Shown here piece after piece: positions 15,392-23,681 of a stretch of DNA of 34,054 nucleotides. This stretch comes from CAZKWG01 sp964615375. GTDB taxonomy: Bacteria; Myxococcota_A; UBA796; CAZKWG01. The position numbers and the translations under genes were made by a program. Position 1 is the first letter of the stretch; each line of letters begins with the position of its first letter. The stretch covers positions 1 to 34,054 of the forward strand of contig CAZTOW010000077.1 in NCBI GenBank assembly GCA_964615375.1. The letters are read 5' to 3'. The notes under the pieces were generated by a model, which did no database searches, had not been told where the DNA came from, and was given only the letters and a program-made list of their open reading frames with translations.

Positions 15392-16922
15392 CCGAAGGTT
15401 CAGGGAGCGGATCCGGCGGCGCGTCCTTCTCCTCCTCGTCGTCCACGCCCACCTCTCCCGGCGGAAGCGGCACATAGATCAGCTCCGGGCGGCGCCTCCA
15501 CCCGGTCTTGGGGAAGAAGACGCGGCCCTTGTAGCGGATCCGCTCCAGCTTCTCGTAGTGCTTCTTCACGCCATGGCCGAGCTTGTCGTCGTCACCCACC
15601 AGGATGGCGTCCCAGCGCCGGTCGGCGATGGCGCGGTCCACGCGGCGGGAGGCCTTGTAGTAAGGGCCCTGCTTGTAGTCGATGTCCCACAGCGCGATCA
15701 GGTGCCAGTAGGGGCGCTTGCCCGCCAGCACCGGGATCCAGGGGGCGTAGGGGGAGAGCACCTCGCCCTCGATGGCGCGCACGCGCTCGACCAGGGCGTC
15801 GCCGGCCGCGCGGTCCTCGGGCGTGGGGAGGAAGCGGCCGGGCTGCCAGGCGGCGAGGCCGATCTGGGCGGCGACCAGCGCGCCCGCGGCCCCGAGCAGG
15901 AGCGGGTTGGTCCAGCGCCGGGTCAGGGCCCCGAGCCCGAGCACCGCCCACAGCGCCACCGCCCAGTGCCCCGGCATGAGCACGTTGGTGAAGCCGCCCG
16001 TGTGGCCGCGCATCAGGCTCGCCAGCGCCAGCGCCAGCACGCCCTGGGCCACCCAGAAGGCTCCGCCCGCGCTCCAGCGCCGCACCCAGGCGAGGCCGAT
16101 CAGCGCCGCCGCCCCGCTGGTGTAGGGCAGGGCGCCCACGATCTCCTCGAGCGCGCCGGGGAAGAGGCGCCGCATCACGACGCCGTGCGCGCCAGGCACC
16201 TCCAGCATCCAGGTGAGGAAGTGCCCGCCGCTGCCGAGCTGCATGGCCAGCGTGTACGCGAGCGCTGGCGTCACGCTCCACAGCAGGAAGCGCAGCGCCG
16301 GCCCGCGGCCCCCGGTCCAGAGCAGCCAGACCAGGGTGGGGGCGCCGAAGACCGCGAAGCTGTGCTTGGCGGCGTAGGCCAGGGTGAGCAGCAGCCCCGA
16401 GGTCCGCAGCTGGCCCCGCCGCGCCGCGACCAGGGACCAGCTCACCAGCCCCATCAGGAGCCCGTCCGTGCGCACCAGATCGTAGAAGGCGCCGCTGTCC
16501 TCGTAGCAGCTCAGGTAGAGCCCCGCCGCGCCGATCGCCAGCCCCCAGGGCGCGCGCTCGGTCCGGGCCGCCGCCACCAGCGCCCCCGCCGCGGCCAGCG
16601 TCCCCAGGATGGAGACCAGGCGCCCCAGGGCGAGCGAGAGGTCCACCCCCGGCAGCAGGCTGAGGCCGGCCACCACCCAGGCGTACAGCGGCGGGTACAG
16701 GTAGGGGATGAAGTCCGCGGTGGGCTCGATGTAGATGGGCTGGCCCTCGAGCACGCGGAGGGAGTGCAGGAGCATCCCGCCCTCCATCCACTCCAGGTCG
16801 TAGGGGTAGCCCACGCGATCGGCCACGGTGCGAGCGAAGACCCACACGATCCAGGCGCACAGGAGCACCGGGGGCAGCTCGGCCAGGAGGCGCGCCGCCC
16901 GCGCCCCGCGCGAGGGCTCCAT
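15360..16922 (-). CDS. GT-C type membrane glycosyltransferase (PMT/ArnT-like)
   Basis: This 520-residue protein has about ten hydrophobic segments, starting with one at 15-32. It carries an acidic Asp-Leu-Glu motif (D42, E44, in YPYDLEWMEGG) in the first extracytoplasmic loop, as in GT-C glycosyltransferases that use lipid-linked sugars. A Tyr/Pro-rich YLYPPLYAW segment near 95 also fits the GT-C fold. The C-terminal about 110 residues are soluble and basic, ending in an acidic Pro-rich tail and KADPMGGGI. The likely role is transfer of a sugar from a polyprenyl phosphate to a periplasmic acceptor; the acceptor is unknown. ATG overlaps the class II aldolase stop by 1 nt (TGATG), so the two are an operon. 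Family membership is judged from topology and the motif only. Confidence 0.75.
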   Translation of the reverse strand: MEPSRGARAARLLAELPPVLLCAWIVWVFARTVADRVGYPYDLEWMEGGMLLHSLRVLEGQPIYIEPTADFIPYLYPPLYAWVVAGLSLLPGVDLSLALGRLVSILGTLAAAGALVAAARTERAPWGLAIGAAGLYLSCYEDSGAFYDLVRTDGLLMGLVSWSLVAARRGQLRTSGLLLTLAYAAKHSFAVFGAPTLVWLLWTGGRGPALRFLLWSVTPALAYTLAMQLGSGGHFLTWMLEVPGAHGVVMRRLFPGALEEIVGALPYTSGAAALIGLAWVRRWSAGGAFWVAQGVLALALASLMRGHTGGFTNVLMPGHWAVALWAVLGLGALTRRWTNPLLLGAAGALVAAQIGLAAWQPGRFLPTPEDRAAGDALVERVRAIEGEVLSPYAPWIPVLAGKRPYWHLIALWDIDYKQGPYYKASRRVDRAIADRRWDAILVGDDDKLGHGVKKHYEKLERIRYKGRVFFPKTGWRRRPELIYVPLPPGEVGVDDEEEKDAPPDPLPEPSEKADPMGGGI

Positions 16923-17842
16923 CAGCGCCGCTCGGCCAGCGCCCGCAGGACCTCGGCGGCGACGGCGGCCTCCAGCGCGTCCGTGCCGCCGCTCCCCGCC
17001 GCCGGCCCGTCCAGCTCACGCTTCGCCTGGGCCACCATCTCCTGAAGGGCGGGCAGGCTCTGCTGGGTGAGCCGGGCGAAGCGCATGTCGGACTTCGGGC
17101 CGATGCCCGCCGGCTTCGGGTGGTTGCAGCCCGTGCAGGACAGGCAGGAGGAGGGCAGGTCCGCGCCCGGCTGATCGGCCTTGGCCACCGCGTTGGGCGG
17201 CCCGCCGTAGCGCTTCAGCCCCATGCTGCGGAGCGCCACCGCCTCCTCCGGCGGCAGCTCACGCACCGCGCCCAGGTCGCGCGCGGTCTTCGTGATCAGC
17301 GCCGTGTGCTCCATCGTCTCCAGGCGACAGTAGGCCTCCAGCAGGCTGGTGCCCACGCAGACGGCGCCGTGCCGGTCCATCAGGATGGCGTCGTGATTCC
17401 GGATGGACTGGCGCACCAACTCGGCCAGATCCGTGGTGCCCGTGGTCGCATACGTCACCGTCGGCACCGTGCCCAGGGTCAGCACGACCTCGGGCAGCAC
17501 GCAGCGGGCCATGCTCACGCCGGCGATGGTGAACGCAATCGAGATGGGCGGGTGGGTGTGGACCACCGCGCGCACGTCCGGCCGCTCGTCGTAGCAGGCC
17601 AGGTGCATGCTCATCTCGCTGGTGGGCTTGCCCGCGCCCCGCACCTTGCGGCCCTTGCGGTCCACCACCACCAGATCATCGTCGGTCAGGAAGCCCTTGT
17701 GGCAGCCCGCCTTCGTGCAGAGGATGTCGCCGCTGGGCAGCAGCGCCGAGAGGTTCCCGTCCATGGCCACGAGCAGGTTGCGCTCGTAGCACAGGTGCGA
17801 GAACTTGATGATCTCCTGCCGCAGTTGATGTTCGGTCGCCAT
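16922..17842 (-). CDS. class II aldolase/adducin family protein with Cys-rich C-terminal extension
   Basis: This 306-residue protein starts at ATG 17842. Residues 1-215 are a class II aldolase domain: MDGNLSALL, the catalytic Glu76 in TSEMSMH, zinc ligands H95 and H97 (HTHP) and H158 (RHGA). Family members cleave phosphorylated ketoses or act as epimerases. About 90 extra residues follow. They contain C-x2-C-x2-C-x-H (C233, C236, C239, H241), which could bind a metal, and end in a short amphipathic helix (DALEAAVAAEVLRALAERR, 288-306). That helix resembles the encapsulation peptides that target enzymes, including class II aldolases, into bacterial microcompartments. No shell gene is in the window, so targeting is speculative. 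It is coupled to the glycosyltransferase gene. Confidence 0.88.
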   Translation of the reverse strand: MATEHQLRQEIIKFSHLCYERNLLVAMDGNLSALLPSGDILCTKAGCHKGFLTDDDLVVVDRKGRKVRGAGKPTSEMSMHLACYDERPDVRAVVHTHPPISIAFTIAGVSMARCVLPEVVLTLGTVPTVTYATTGTTDLAELVRQSIRNHDAILMDRHGAVCVGTSLLEAYCRLETMEHTALITKTARDLGAVRELPPEEAVALRSMGLKRYGGPPNAVAKADQPGADLPSSCLSCTGCNHPKPAGIGPKSDMRFARLTQQSLPALQEMVAQAKRELDGPAAGSGGTDALEAAVAAEVLRALAERR

Positions 17843-17876
17843 GCCCGGTCCCTGCGCTCCTCGGGTGCTGGGGGCA

Positions 17877-17906
17877 CCCGCCCCCCGCCTTAGCACGGGG
17901 GGCGGG
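17877..17906 (-). terminator. strong GC hairpin downstream of beta-helix lipoprotein gene
   Basis: A perfect 11-bp stem (17877-17887 with 17896-17906) with an 8-nt loop lies 19 bp after the stop of the minus-strand lipoprotein gene and 34 bp before the class II aldolase start. There is no T-run, so it may be a Rho-assisted or attenuating hairpin rather than a classical intrinsic terminator. Confidence 0.6.
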
Positions 17907-17925
17907 CCAGGGCGAGATCGGCCGA

Positions 17926-19242
17926 TCAGTCGCAGGTGGTCCCGTCGCAGGTGAAGCTGGCGAAGGCGCCCCAGCCTGTGTAGCTGTTGACGTCGCCGAC
18001 CTCGTTGTCGCCTGTCCCGCTCCCGAAGTGGGCCTCCGTCACGCTCAGCGTGGTCTCTGAGTGGATGGCGAAGCCGCCGCCGCCGTCGGGCGCCTCGTTG
18101 GCGATGACGCCACCGCCGATCATGCTCAGCGTCGCGGTGCAGCGGCTGCCCGAGTCCAGGGCCCCGCCCGCATCGGTAACCTCGTTCTCCACGAACCAGG
18201 TGTCCGTGAGCTCGACCGCATGCGAGCCCCACCCGCCCACGCTCACGCCTCCGCCGCTGCTGCTCTCGTTCTGGATCACCGCGCTGTCCTCGAGGACCAG
18301 CGTGTTGCCTCCCCAGGACCCGATGGCGATGGCGCCGCCTTCGTTCTCGGCGAAGTTGTCCTCCAGGCGGCTGCCGCTGATGGTGGTGGTGGAGAACTCC
18401 CGGGAGCCGATGGAGAGCGCGCCGCCGCTGTAGCCGGCGATGTTCCAGGCCAGCGTGCTGTCGGTGATGTCCAGGGTGATGTCGTCCGTGCGACCACCGA
18501 ACGCGATGGCGCCGCCCTCGTAGCCCGCGTCGTTGTAGACGAAGACCGATCCGGTGATGCTCACGCTCCCCTGGTACCCTGCGTTCACTGCGCCCCCTTC
18601 GTAGTCGGCTCCGTTGAAGCGGAAGCAGGAGCGCGCGATCGTCAGGTCCGTCGTGTAGGCGTCGAGCGCGCCACCCTCATAGCCCGAGGTGTTGCGCTCG
18701 AAGAGCACGTTGGAGACGGACAGGGTGCCCCCGGCTGCCGAGACGGCGCCGCCATCGTAGCCGTCCACACCTTGAATCAGCGCCAGCCCTTGCAGGGTGA
18801 CGTCCGGGTTGCCGGTGATCTCCAAGACCCGACCCTGGTATGCGCCGTCCAGCCAGCTCATGTTCGCGCCATAACCGCGGAGGTTGAGGCTCGTGTCCAG
18901 ACGGAGGTTCTCCAACCAGGTGCCCGCGCAGACCGTCACCGTGTCTCCGGTGGGCGCCGCGTCGATGGCGTCCTGAACCGTGGAGTAGGTGCTGCTGTCG
19001 CTGAGCAGCCAGGCGGCGACCCCCGACGTGCACAGGGTCCCGGAGGGTGTGGTGTATCCAAAGGTCACCACCTCTTCGCAGTCGAGCAGGTCCGGGTAGG
19101 TGGACTCGTCCGGGAACCCAGGATCTTCGTCGCCTGTGCCGCTCTCGCTCAGCGCGGTGTCCGAGGGGTCCAGGCCGGTCTCTCCTGCCGTGCTGTAGAT
19201 CTCGCAGCCGGTCCAGAGTGGGAGTAGGATCATGGCGCGCAT
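17926..19242 (-). CDS. right-handed beta-helix (Pmp-like repeat) lipoprotein
   Basis: ATG 19242 is chosen from three adjacent possible starts because AGGAGG ends 5 nt upstream; 438 residues. A very short signal leads to lipobox WTGC (Cys13), then a Thr/Ser/Asp-rich segment. The start of the passenger (STYSTVQDAIDAAPTGDTVTVCAGTW in pieces) is typical of parallel beta-helix proteins. From about residue 160 there are about nine degenerate repeats with GGA(I/L/V) alternating with Phe/Trp-x-x-Asn, as in polymorphic outer-membrane proteins. It is probably a surface-exposed elongated adhesin-like or structural protein; no catalytic residues are apparent. Hairpins flank the gene on both sides, so it looks monocistronic. 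Confidence 0.85.
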   Translation of the reverse strand: MRAMILLPLWTGCEIYSTAGETGLDPSDTALSESGTGDEDPGFPDESTYPDLLDCEEVVTFGYTTPSGTLCTSGVAAWLLSDSSTYSTVQDAIDAAPTGDTVTVCAGTWLENLRLDTSLNLRGYGANMSWLDGAYQGRVLEITGNPDVTLQGLALIQGVDGYDGGAVSAAGGTLSVSNVLFERNTSGYEGGALDAYTTDLTIARSCFRFNGADYEGGAVNAGYQGSVSITGSVFVYNDAGYEGGAIAFGGRTDDITLDITDSTLAWNIAGYSGGALSIGSREFSTTTISGSRLEDNFAENEGGAIAIGSWGGNTLVLEDSAVIQNESSSGGGVSVGGWGSHAVELTDTWFVENEVTDAGGALDSGSRCTATLSMIGGGVIANEAPDGGGGFAIHSETTLSVTEAHFGSGTGDNEVGDVNSYTGWGAFASFTCDGTTCD

Positions 19243-19262
19243 CATCACCTCCTGAAGAAAAA

Positions 19263-19285
19263 GCGCCCCTCGGGTGGAGGGACGC
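19263..19285 (-). terminator. intrinsic terminator of the zincin-like lipoprotein gene
   Basis: On the minus strand a 9-bp stem (19277-19285 with 19263-19271, one T-G wobble), a 5-nt loop and a run of five T residues (19258-19262) form a classical intrinsic terminator. It lies 43 bp after the stop of the gene ending at 19329 and directly before the Shine-Dalgarno of the beta-helix lipoprotein. Confidence 0.85.
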
Positions 19286-19328
19286 CTTGAAGTGTGGCGC
19301 CAACGATCCGTCTCCGCAAGCCCGTCGC

Positions 19329-20036
19329 TCAGCGATCCGCGAGCACCCGCGCCGCGCCATGGACCATGGCGCTCGTGAGCGAGGCGCAGCTCTCGGGCTC
19401 CTCCTCGGCGTCGCAGCGGTCCAGCAGGAGCTCGGCGTAGCCCGCCTGCAACCCGTAGGCGCCCCGCCAGCCCCGGTCGCAGGAGTCGTCGCGGTCCTCC
19501 GGGCAGGGGACATGGGCGGGAGCGATGCCGTGCATGGCCTCGTGAAAGAGCAGGAGCGCGGCGGACTCCGGGCCGTCGTCGAAGGGGACCCGGACCTGGA
19601 CCTCCTCCGTGTCGGGATCGTAGGCGGCGCGCCAGTCGGACTCGGCGAAGCGGGCGGGCACGACGGCGGCGACCTGCGCAGACGCGAGGTTGTAGGCCGC
19701 GGCCCCCGCGTCGTCCAGCCCGGTCTGGCGCTCGGCGCGGCGCAGGTGGCGCAGGAGCGGGCGGTGCACGGCGTCCTCACGCTCGAGGGTGGACACCGGC
19801 CCGGCCTCGCGGGTCAGCAGCACGAAGAGGCCGGCGCGGACGGCCTCCAGGGACGCGGGGTCGAAAGCGTCCGCGTCGACGCGGAAGTCCTGGTCCAGGG
19901 CGGCGGCGCAGCCCTCGCTGAGCGCCTGAGGGTCCAGGTCCTCCGCGCAGATCTCGGCGGTGGAGGTCCAGCGATCCTCGACCGGGCGGCAGGCGAGGGA
20001 CAACGTGAGCAGGCAGAGGGCGGGCGTAGCGCGCAT
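19329..20036 (-). CDS. putative zincin-like lipoprotein (HExxH)
   Basis: This 235-residue protein has lipobox LSLAC (Cys16). The motif LLLFHEAMHGI (H165, E166, H169) is an HExxH zinc-protease signature, and later AYGLQAGYAELLLD could provide the third ligand region. Paired cysteines (about 30/43, 178/185, 208/217) suggest disulphides in the envelope. I do not recognise a named peptidase family, and the amount of sequence around the motif is small, so catalysis is an inference. ATG 20036 fits the signal peptide. It is followed by a convincing intrinsic terminator. Confidence 0.7.
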   Translation of the reverse strand: MRATPALCLLTLSLACRPVEDRWTSTAEICAEDLDPQALSEGCAAALDQDFRVDADAFDPASLEAVRAGLFVLLTREAGPVSTLEREDAVHRPLLRHLRRAERQTGLDDAGAAAYNLASAQVAAVVPARFAESDWRAAYDPDTEEVQVRVPFDDGPESAALLLFHEAMHGIAPAHVPCPEDRDDSCDRGWRGAYGLQAGYAELLLDRCDAEEEPESCASLTSAMVHGAARVLADR

Positions 20037-20336
20037 GGCGAATCTCCGGGCGCCGCTCCATGCAAGCCAGGTGCCTCAAGGAAATCAGGCACTTGGACTG
20101 ACGGAGGTCGCCCACTGGTCGACGGATCCGTCGACGGCAGACCGGGCGGGCGAGCGCACGGGGGCTCGCCCTGGCCCGAAGGATCAGGGTCTCAGGCTGT
20201 GTTTCGTGCCATCAACATAGGCCGCGCCAGCGTCTGCAGCAAATTCATGCGGACATAAAGTGTCCGCTATTCACCTTTCTGCTTTCTCGTGCCTCAATCC
20301 AGGCCACCGCCGGAGAGGCCACAGCCAGGCGCTGGG
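20037..20336. other. 300-bp non-coding gap with a palindrome and an inverted repeat
   Basis: No convincing gene is seen here. It contains a perfect 18-bp palindrome (20118-20135, centred on GGATCC) and an inverted repeat of 7 bp with a 5-nt spacer (20249-20255 and 20261-20267, GCGGACA/TGTCCGC). The stretch around 20240-20290 is less GC-rich than its surroundings. The second structure could be an operator, a weak terminator after the cupin gene, or the remnant end of an insertion sequence; no transposase is present. Confidence 0.5.
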
Positions 20337-20849
20337 TCAGCCCTTGCCTCGGGCCGCGCGCAGCGCGTCGGGCAGGCCATCGTGGGGGCCCAGCGCCCGC
20401 TTCGGCACGTCCTCCCACCACTCCGCCCAGCTCATGTCCGCCCGCCGGCCAGGGTTCAGCGGGTAGAAGATCCGGCTGTCGCACTTCGCCGACTCTCCGC
20501 CCACCAGCAGCAGCGCCTCCTGCTCGCTGTTGTTGAGGAAGGTGTGGCTGATGCCCGTACCCGCGGGGAAGGCGGCCAGATCGCCCGGCCCCATGGGGTG
20601 GAGCTCTCCGTCGATCCAGGCGTCCACCGCGCCCTCCAGCACGTAGACGAACTCCTCCTCGTTCTGTTCGGCGTGCGGCCAGGACGTGCGGGTGCCCGGC
20701 GGCATGCGGACCAGGTGCAGCCCGATACGCAGCAGCCCGGCGGCACGGCCGATGGCCCGGCCGGGAGCCATGGGCTCGTCGCTGTGGGGGTAGGTGTGCG
20801 TGCGCTCGGGCACGTCGGCGGCGCGGAGGATGAAGGGGGGGCGGGGCAT
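20337..20849 (-). CDS. cupin domain protein
   Basis: This 170-residue protein has a cupin_2 barrel at about 55-120. The first metal motif is in WPHAEQNEEEFVYVLEG (His, Glu), a GDLAAFPAG turn follows, and the second motif is GISHTFLNNS (His). These would hold one metal ion. The N-terminal 50 residues and the C-terminal about 50 (SRIFYPLNPGRR, WAEWWEDVPKRA) are extra and resemble single-domain cupins that bind sugars or act as small oxygenases. Function is unknown. ATG 20849 lies 26 bp after the stop of the AAA-ATPase gene on the same strand, so it may be the last gene of that transcript. Confidence 0.85.
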   Translation of the reverse strand: MPRPPFILRAADVPERTHTYPHSDEPMAPGRAIGRAAGLLRIGLHLVRMPPGTRTSWPHAEQNEEEFVYVLEGAVDAWIDGELHPMGPGDLAAFPAGTGISHTFLNNSEQEALLLVGGESAKCDSRIFYPLNPGRRADMSWAEWWEDVPKRALGPHDGLPDALRAARGKG

Positions 20850-20875
20850 GTTCGCTCTGTATCCGGCTGGAGCGA

Positions 20876-22558
20876 TCACCGCGCCCACACCCGCTTGCCT
20901 TGGAACACCACCGCCAACGCCCGCGCCAGACTCGCCCCAGCCGCCTCCAGCTCGCGCAGGTAGCCTTGTCTGGCGATCTGCGCGTGCGCGGCTTCGAGGG
21001 CGATCTCCGGCGTCTCGCCGCGGTCGGGGCGCAGGCGCTCGAGCTCCAGCGCCAGGCCCGGCCTCCCGGGTTGGCGAGGGAGGATCAGCACGTCGGCCCG
21101 GCCATATCCGGCCTCGCGGTTGGACACCACGCGGTAATCGGCCTCCAGGCTGACCAGCAGCCCGAGCAGGAAGGCCTGGTAGACCCGCTCTGGGGCGTCG
21201 TCCGGGCCTGTTCCCGTGTCGTGGGCGGACAGCGCGCTCACCACCATGCGCCCCAGCAGGTCCTCTACCGTCTCGGCGTCCCCGCCCAGCAGCGCGCGGT
21301 GAAGCGCCGTGACCGCCACGTCGCTGCCCAGGCGAAGCTCCAGCCAGCCGGAGAAGCTGCGGCGCCAGACGTGCCCCACCTCCACGTTGGGGATGTCCAG
21401 CGTCACCCAGGCCTCCCCCTCCCGGTAGCGGACCCGCATCGTCCGGAGGTAGCCCCCCGACCAGAGCAGCGCCCACAGGCTGCCTGGGGAGCGATCGAGG
21501 TCGCGCAGCGAGACCTGATCGTCCAGGCGCTTCTCCACACTCCCCCCGTGCAGCAGGGTCTCCAGATCCTCACGGTGCTCGATCCCGCCTACGAGAAGCG
21601 CCCGGAGCAGGGCGTCTGAGCTGGTCTGCGCCCAGTAGTCCAGCAGCTCGCCGCGCTCCGCGAAGCAGAGGACCGACCAGGGGTTGTAGATCACCTGCCC
21701 ACCAAACAGGTATCCATTGTACCACTTCCTCACCTCCGGGAGCCGGTCGGCGCGGCCGGCGGCTTCCAGGACGGCCGAGACCTCGGGCTCCGTGAACCCG
21801 AAGCTGGTCGCGAAGGTGGGGTCCAACACGGTGCGCGTGCTGACGTTGTTGAGATCGGAGAACAGGGACTCCTTGGAGAGGCGCCGCACGCCGGTCAGCA
21901 CGCCGCGAAAGAGGCTCGGGTTCGACTTGAGCGCGGCGCCCAGCAGCCCGCGCATGAACTCGACGATCGCGTCGTAGTAGCCATGCTGATAGCCGGCCTC
22001 GATGGGCGCGTCGTACTCGTCCACCAGGAGCACGACCGGGCGCCGGTGATGCAGCTCCAGCCAGCGGCAGAGGTGGCGCAGCGCGAGGGCGAGCCCGGCG
22101 GCGTCGGCCCTCCCATCGAAGAGGGCGCCGAAGAGCCGACGTTGCTCCTCGGAGAGCGCGGGGCTCTGTGCGAGCTCGCGATGCCAGCTCAGGAGATCGT
22201 GCAGCACCTGGGCGAGCCTGCCCAGGAAGCCCTCGAAGCTGTCCGCGCGCGTGTCCTTGAGCGAGAGCAGGATGACCGGGTACTGCCCCTGGTGGCGTTG
22301 GATCTCTGGGGCGGCGCGCGTGATGTGCAGGCCCTCGAAGAGCGACGCGCGGTCCTCGGGGCCGAGCTCCAGCCAGTAGCGCAGCATGCTGAGGTTGAGC
22401 GTCTTGCCGAAGCGGCGCGGGCGCGGGAGGAGCACCACCGGGTCGCCTGTGCGCAGCCAGTCCTCGATGAAAGAGGTCTTGTCTACGTAGGTGTAGCCTT
22501 CCTCGCGCAGGCGCCGGAAGTCCTCTGGGCCGGGGCGGGGGGCGAGGGTGGGCGGCAT
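20876..22558 (-). CDS. AAA-ATPase-like/PD-(D/E)XK nuclease superfamily protein
   Basis: This 560-residue protein matches the common two-domain family of an N-terminal AAA-ATPase-like domain and a C-terminal PDDEXK_9 domain. Key features are YVDKTSFIEDWL, the family's P-loop variant RPRRFGKTL (about 45-53), VVLLVDEYDAPI (Walker B-like), LFSDLNNVSTRTVLD and KWYNGYLFG. The C-terminal nuclease-like core shows SNREAGYGRADVLI (Asp) and LALELERL, where the usual E-x-K reads E-L-E, so nuclease activity may be lost. These proteins are abundant in some lineages and are suspected selfish or defence elements. ATG 22558 has only a weak ribosome site. Confidence 0.88.
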   Translation of the reverse strand: MPPTLAPRPGPEDFRRLREEGYTYVDKTSFIEDWLRTGDPVVLLPRPRRFGKTLNLSMLRYWLELGPEDRASLFEGLHITRAAPEIQRHQGQYPVILLSLKDTRADSFEGFLGRLAQVLHDLLSWHRELAQSPALSEEQRRLFGALFDGRADAAGLALALRHLCRWLELHHRRPVVLLVDEYDAPIEAGYQHGYYDAIVEFMRGLLGAALKSNPSLFRGVLTGVRRLSKESLFSDLNNVSTRTVLDPTFATSFGFTEPEVSAVLEAAGRADRLPEVRKWYNGYLFGGQVIYNPWSVLCFAERGELLDYWAQTSSDALLRALLVGGIEHREDLETLLHGGSVEKRLDDQVSLRDLDRSPGSLWALLWSGGYLRTMRVRYREGEAWVTLDIPNVEVGHVWRRSFSGWLELRLGSDVAVTALHRALLGGDAETVEDLLGRMVVSALSAHDTGTGPDDAPERVYQAFLLGLLVSLEADYRVVSNREAGYGRADVLILPRQPGRPGLALELERLRPDRGETPEIALEAAHAQIARQGYLRELEAAGASLARALAVVFQGKRVWAR

Positions 22559-22625
22559 GAGGGCTCAGGTAACCCGGGGCGAGGGCGGGCGGCCTCCGTT
22601 CGGAGCGGCAGGTGCCCGCGCGGGC

Positions 22626-22856
22626 TCAGCGGGGGAGGCCGACGATCTCCTCTGGTGTGCTGGAGGAGAAGAAGCGCTCGGTCCAGGCGCTGAGCTCTTC
22701 GAGGGTGGCGGTGTGGACGCGGTCCTCGACGGTGTCGGAGAGGGGGCCGAAGCGCTGGCGGAGCAGACCGAGGAACATGGCCTGCTGGCCTCTGGCCTCT
22801 CCTCTGGCCTCTCCTCTGGCTTCTCCTCTGGCCTCGAACTGCTGCTCCCAGGTCAT
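22626..22856 (-). CDS. possible short Rpn product from an internal start (RpnS-like)
   Basis: Within the Rpn gene an in-frame ATG at 22856 is preceded by a consensus GAGGAGG (22862-22868) with 5-nt spacing, far stronger than the site for the full-length TTG start. It would give a 76-residue protein beginning MTWEQQFEARGE, comprising the EARG repeats and the DUF4351-like C-terminus. E. coli Rpn loci make such a short in-frame product that neutralises the nuclease. Here the internal initiation is inferred from sequence only. Confidence 0.5.
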   Translation of the reverse strand: MTWEQQFEARGEARGEARGEARGQQAMFLGLLRQRFGPLSDTVEDRVHTATLEELSAWTERFFSSSTPEEIVGLPR

Positions 22857-23612
22857 GAACGCCTCCTCGCCGCGGGGGCCGAGGGTCTTCCCGAGGAAGT
22901 GGCGGAGCCGCTCGGGAGACCTCCTGCCCTGCACGACCCCAATATATCTCAGGAGGAGCTCGATGGCGCGGAGTCCGGGGCCGTCGAGGACGGCGCGCCA
23001 GACCTCCTGCCATTGCCAGAGTCGGTCGAGGAGGTCATCGTCGCGGCCATGCTTGAGCAGGAGCTGGACGAGGAGGTCCATGGCGTCGAGAGCACGGGCC
23101 TGGAGCTCTTCGTCGGCGAGGGTGGAGAGGTCGTGGAGGAGGTATCGGAGCTCGAGGCCGAGGCCGTCGAGGGCGGCGTGATCTTCGGGGAGGGCGGCGG
23201 AGAGCCCGGTCAGGGTCTGGGGAGCGCGCCAGGGTCGGTCGCCGTGGTAGAGGACGAGGGGGAGGAGGAGGGGGACGGCGTCGGCGTCGGGGTTCTCCGC
23301 GCGCCATCGGTCGAGGACGCGGGCGGCGTAGAGGAAGAGCCGGAGCGCCATGTGGGTGTCAGGGCTGCTCTGGTGCTCGAAGAGGAGGTAGACGAGGGCG
23401 TCGGCGCCGGAGCGGAGGTGGATCTTGTAGAGGAGATCAGAGCTGGTCTCGGCGAGGGCGGGATCGACGTAGCCGCTGGGGAGGACCTCGAGGGTGTGGA
23501 GGTCGAGGCGGGCCACGAGCTCCGGGGGTAGGGTTGCGGCGAGGTGGGCCGCGGCGCGGGCGGGGTCAGACCAGGTGGCCTTGAAGAGGGCGTCGTGAGG
23601 GGTGGGGGTCAA
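22626..23612 (-). CDS. Rpn-family PD-(D/E)XK nuclease (recombination-promoting nuclease/YhgA-like)
   Basis: This 328-residue protein starts at TTG 23612 without a clear ribosome site; the N-terminus PHDALFKATW is the usual Rpn start. The catalytic core reads SSDLLYKIHL then ALVYLLFEHQSSPD and MALRLFLYAARVL, the Asp and Glu-His-Gln pattern of the family. Next are YHGDRPW-type segments, a (Glu-Ala-Arg-Gly)4 repeat and a C-terminal DUF4351-like helical domain (LLRQRFGPLSDTVEDRV). Rpn enzymes are DNA endonucleases; in E. coli some act with a short C-terminal form as a toxin-antitoxin phage-defence pair. It is adjacent to the DGR and the AAA-ATPase gene, all on the minus strand. Confidence 0.9.
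   Translation of the reverse strand: MTPTPHDALFKATWSDPARAAAHLAATLPPELVARLDLHTLEVLPSGYVDPALAETSSDLLYKIHLRSGADALVYLLFEHQSSPDTHMALRLFLYAARVLDRWRAENPDADAVPLLLPLVLYHGDRPWRAPQTLTGLSAALPEDHAALDGLGLELRYLLHDLSTLADEELQARALDAMDLLVQLLLKHGRDDDLLDRLWQWQEVWRAVLDGPGLRAIELLLRYIGVVQGRRSPERLRHFLGKTLGPRGEEAFMTWEQQFEARGEARGEARGEARGQQAMFLGLLRQRFGPLSDTVEDRVHTATLEELSAWTERFFSSSTPEEIVGLPR
22788..22835 (-). repeat. four 12-bp tandem units encoding (EARG)4
   Basis: Four nearly identical 12-nt units encode Glu-Ala-Arg-Gly each, just after the internal start of the Rpn gene. Such repeats between the nuclease core and C-terminal helix are common in the family and may vary in number by slippage without shifting frame. Confidence 0.85.
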
Positions 23613-23681
23613 GAGCGGGGCCGGGTGGGGAGGTTTGCTGTGGCTTATCGCGGAGGTGGGAGTGAGGCGAGCGGGAGCCCT

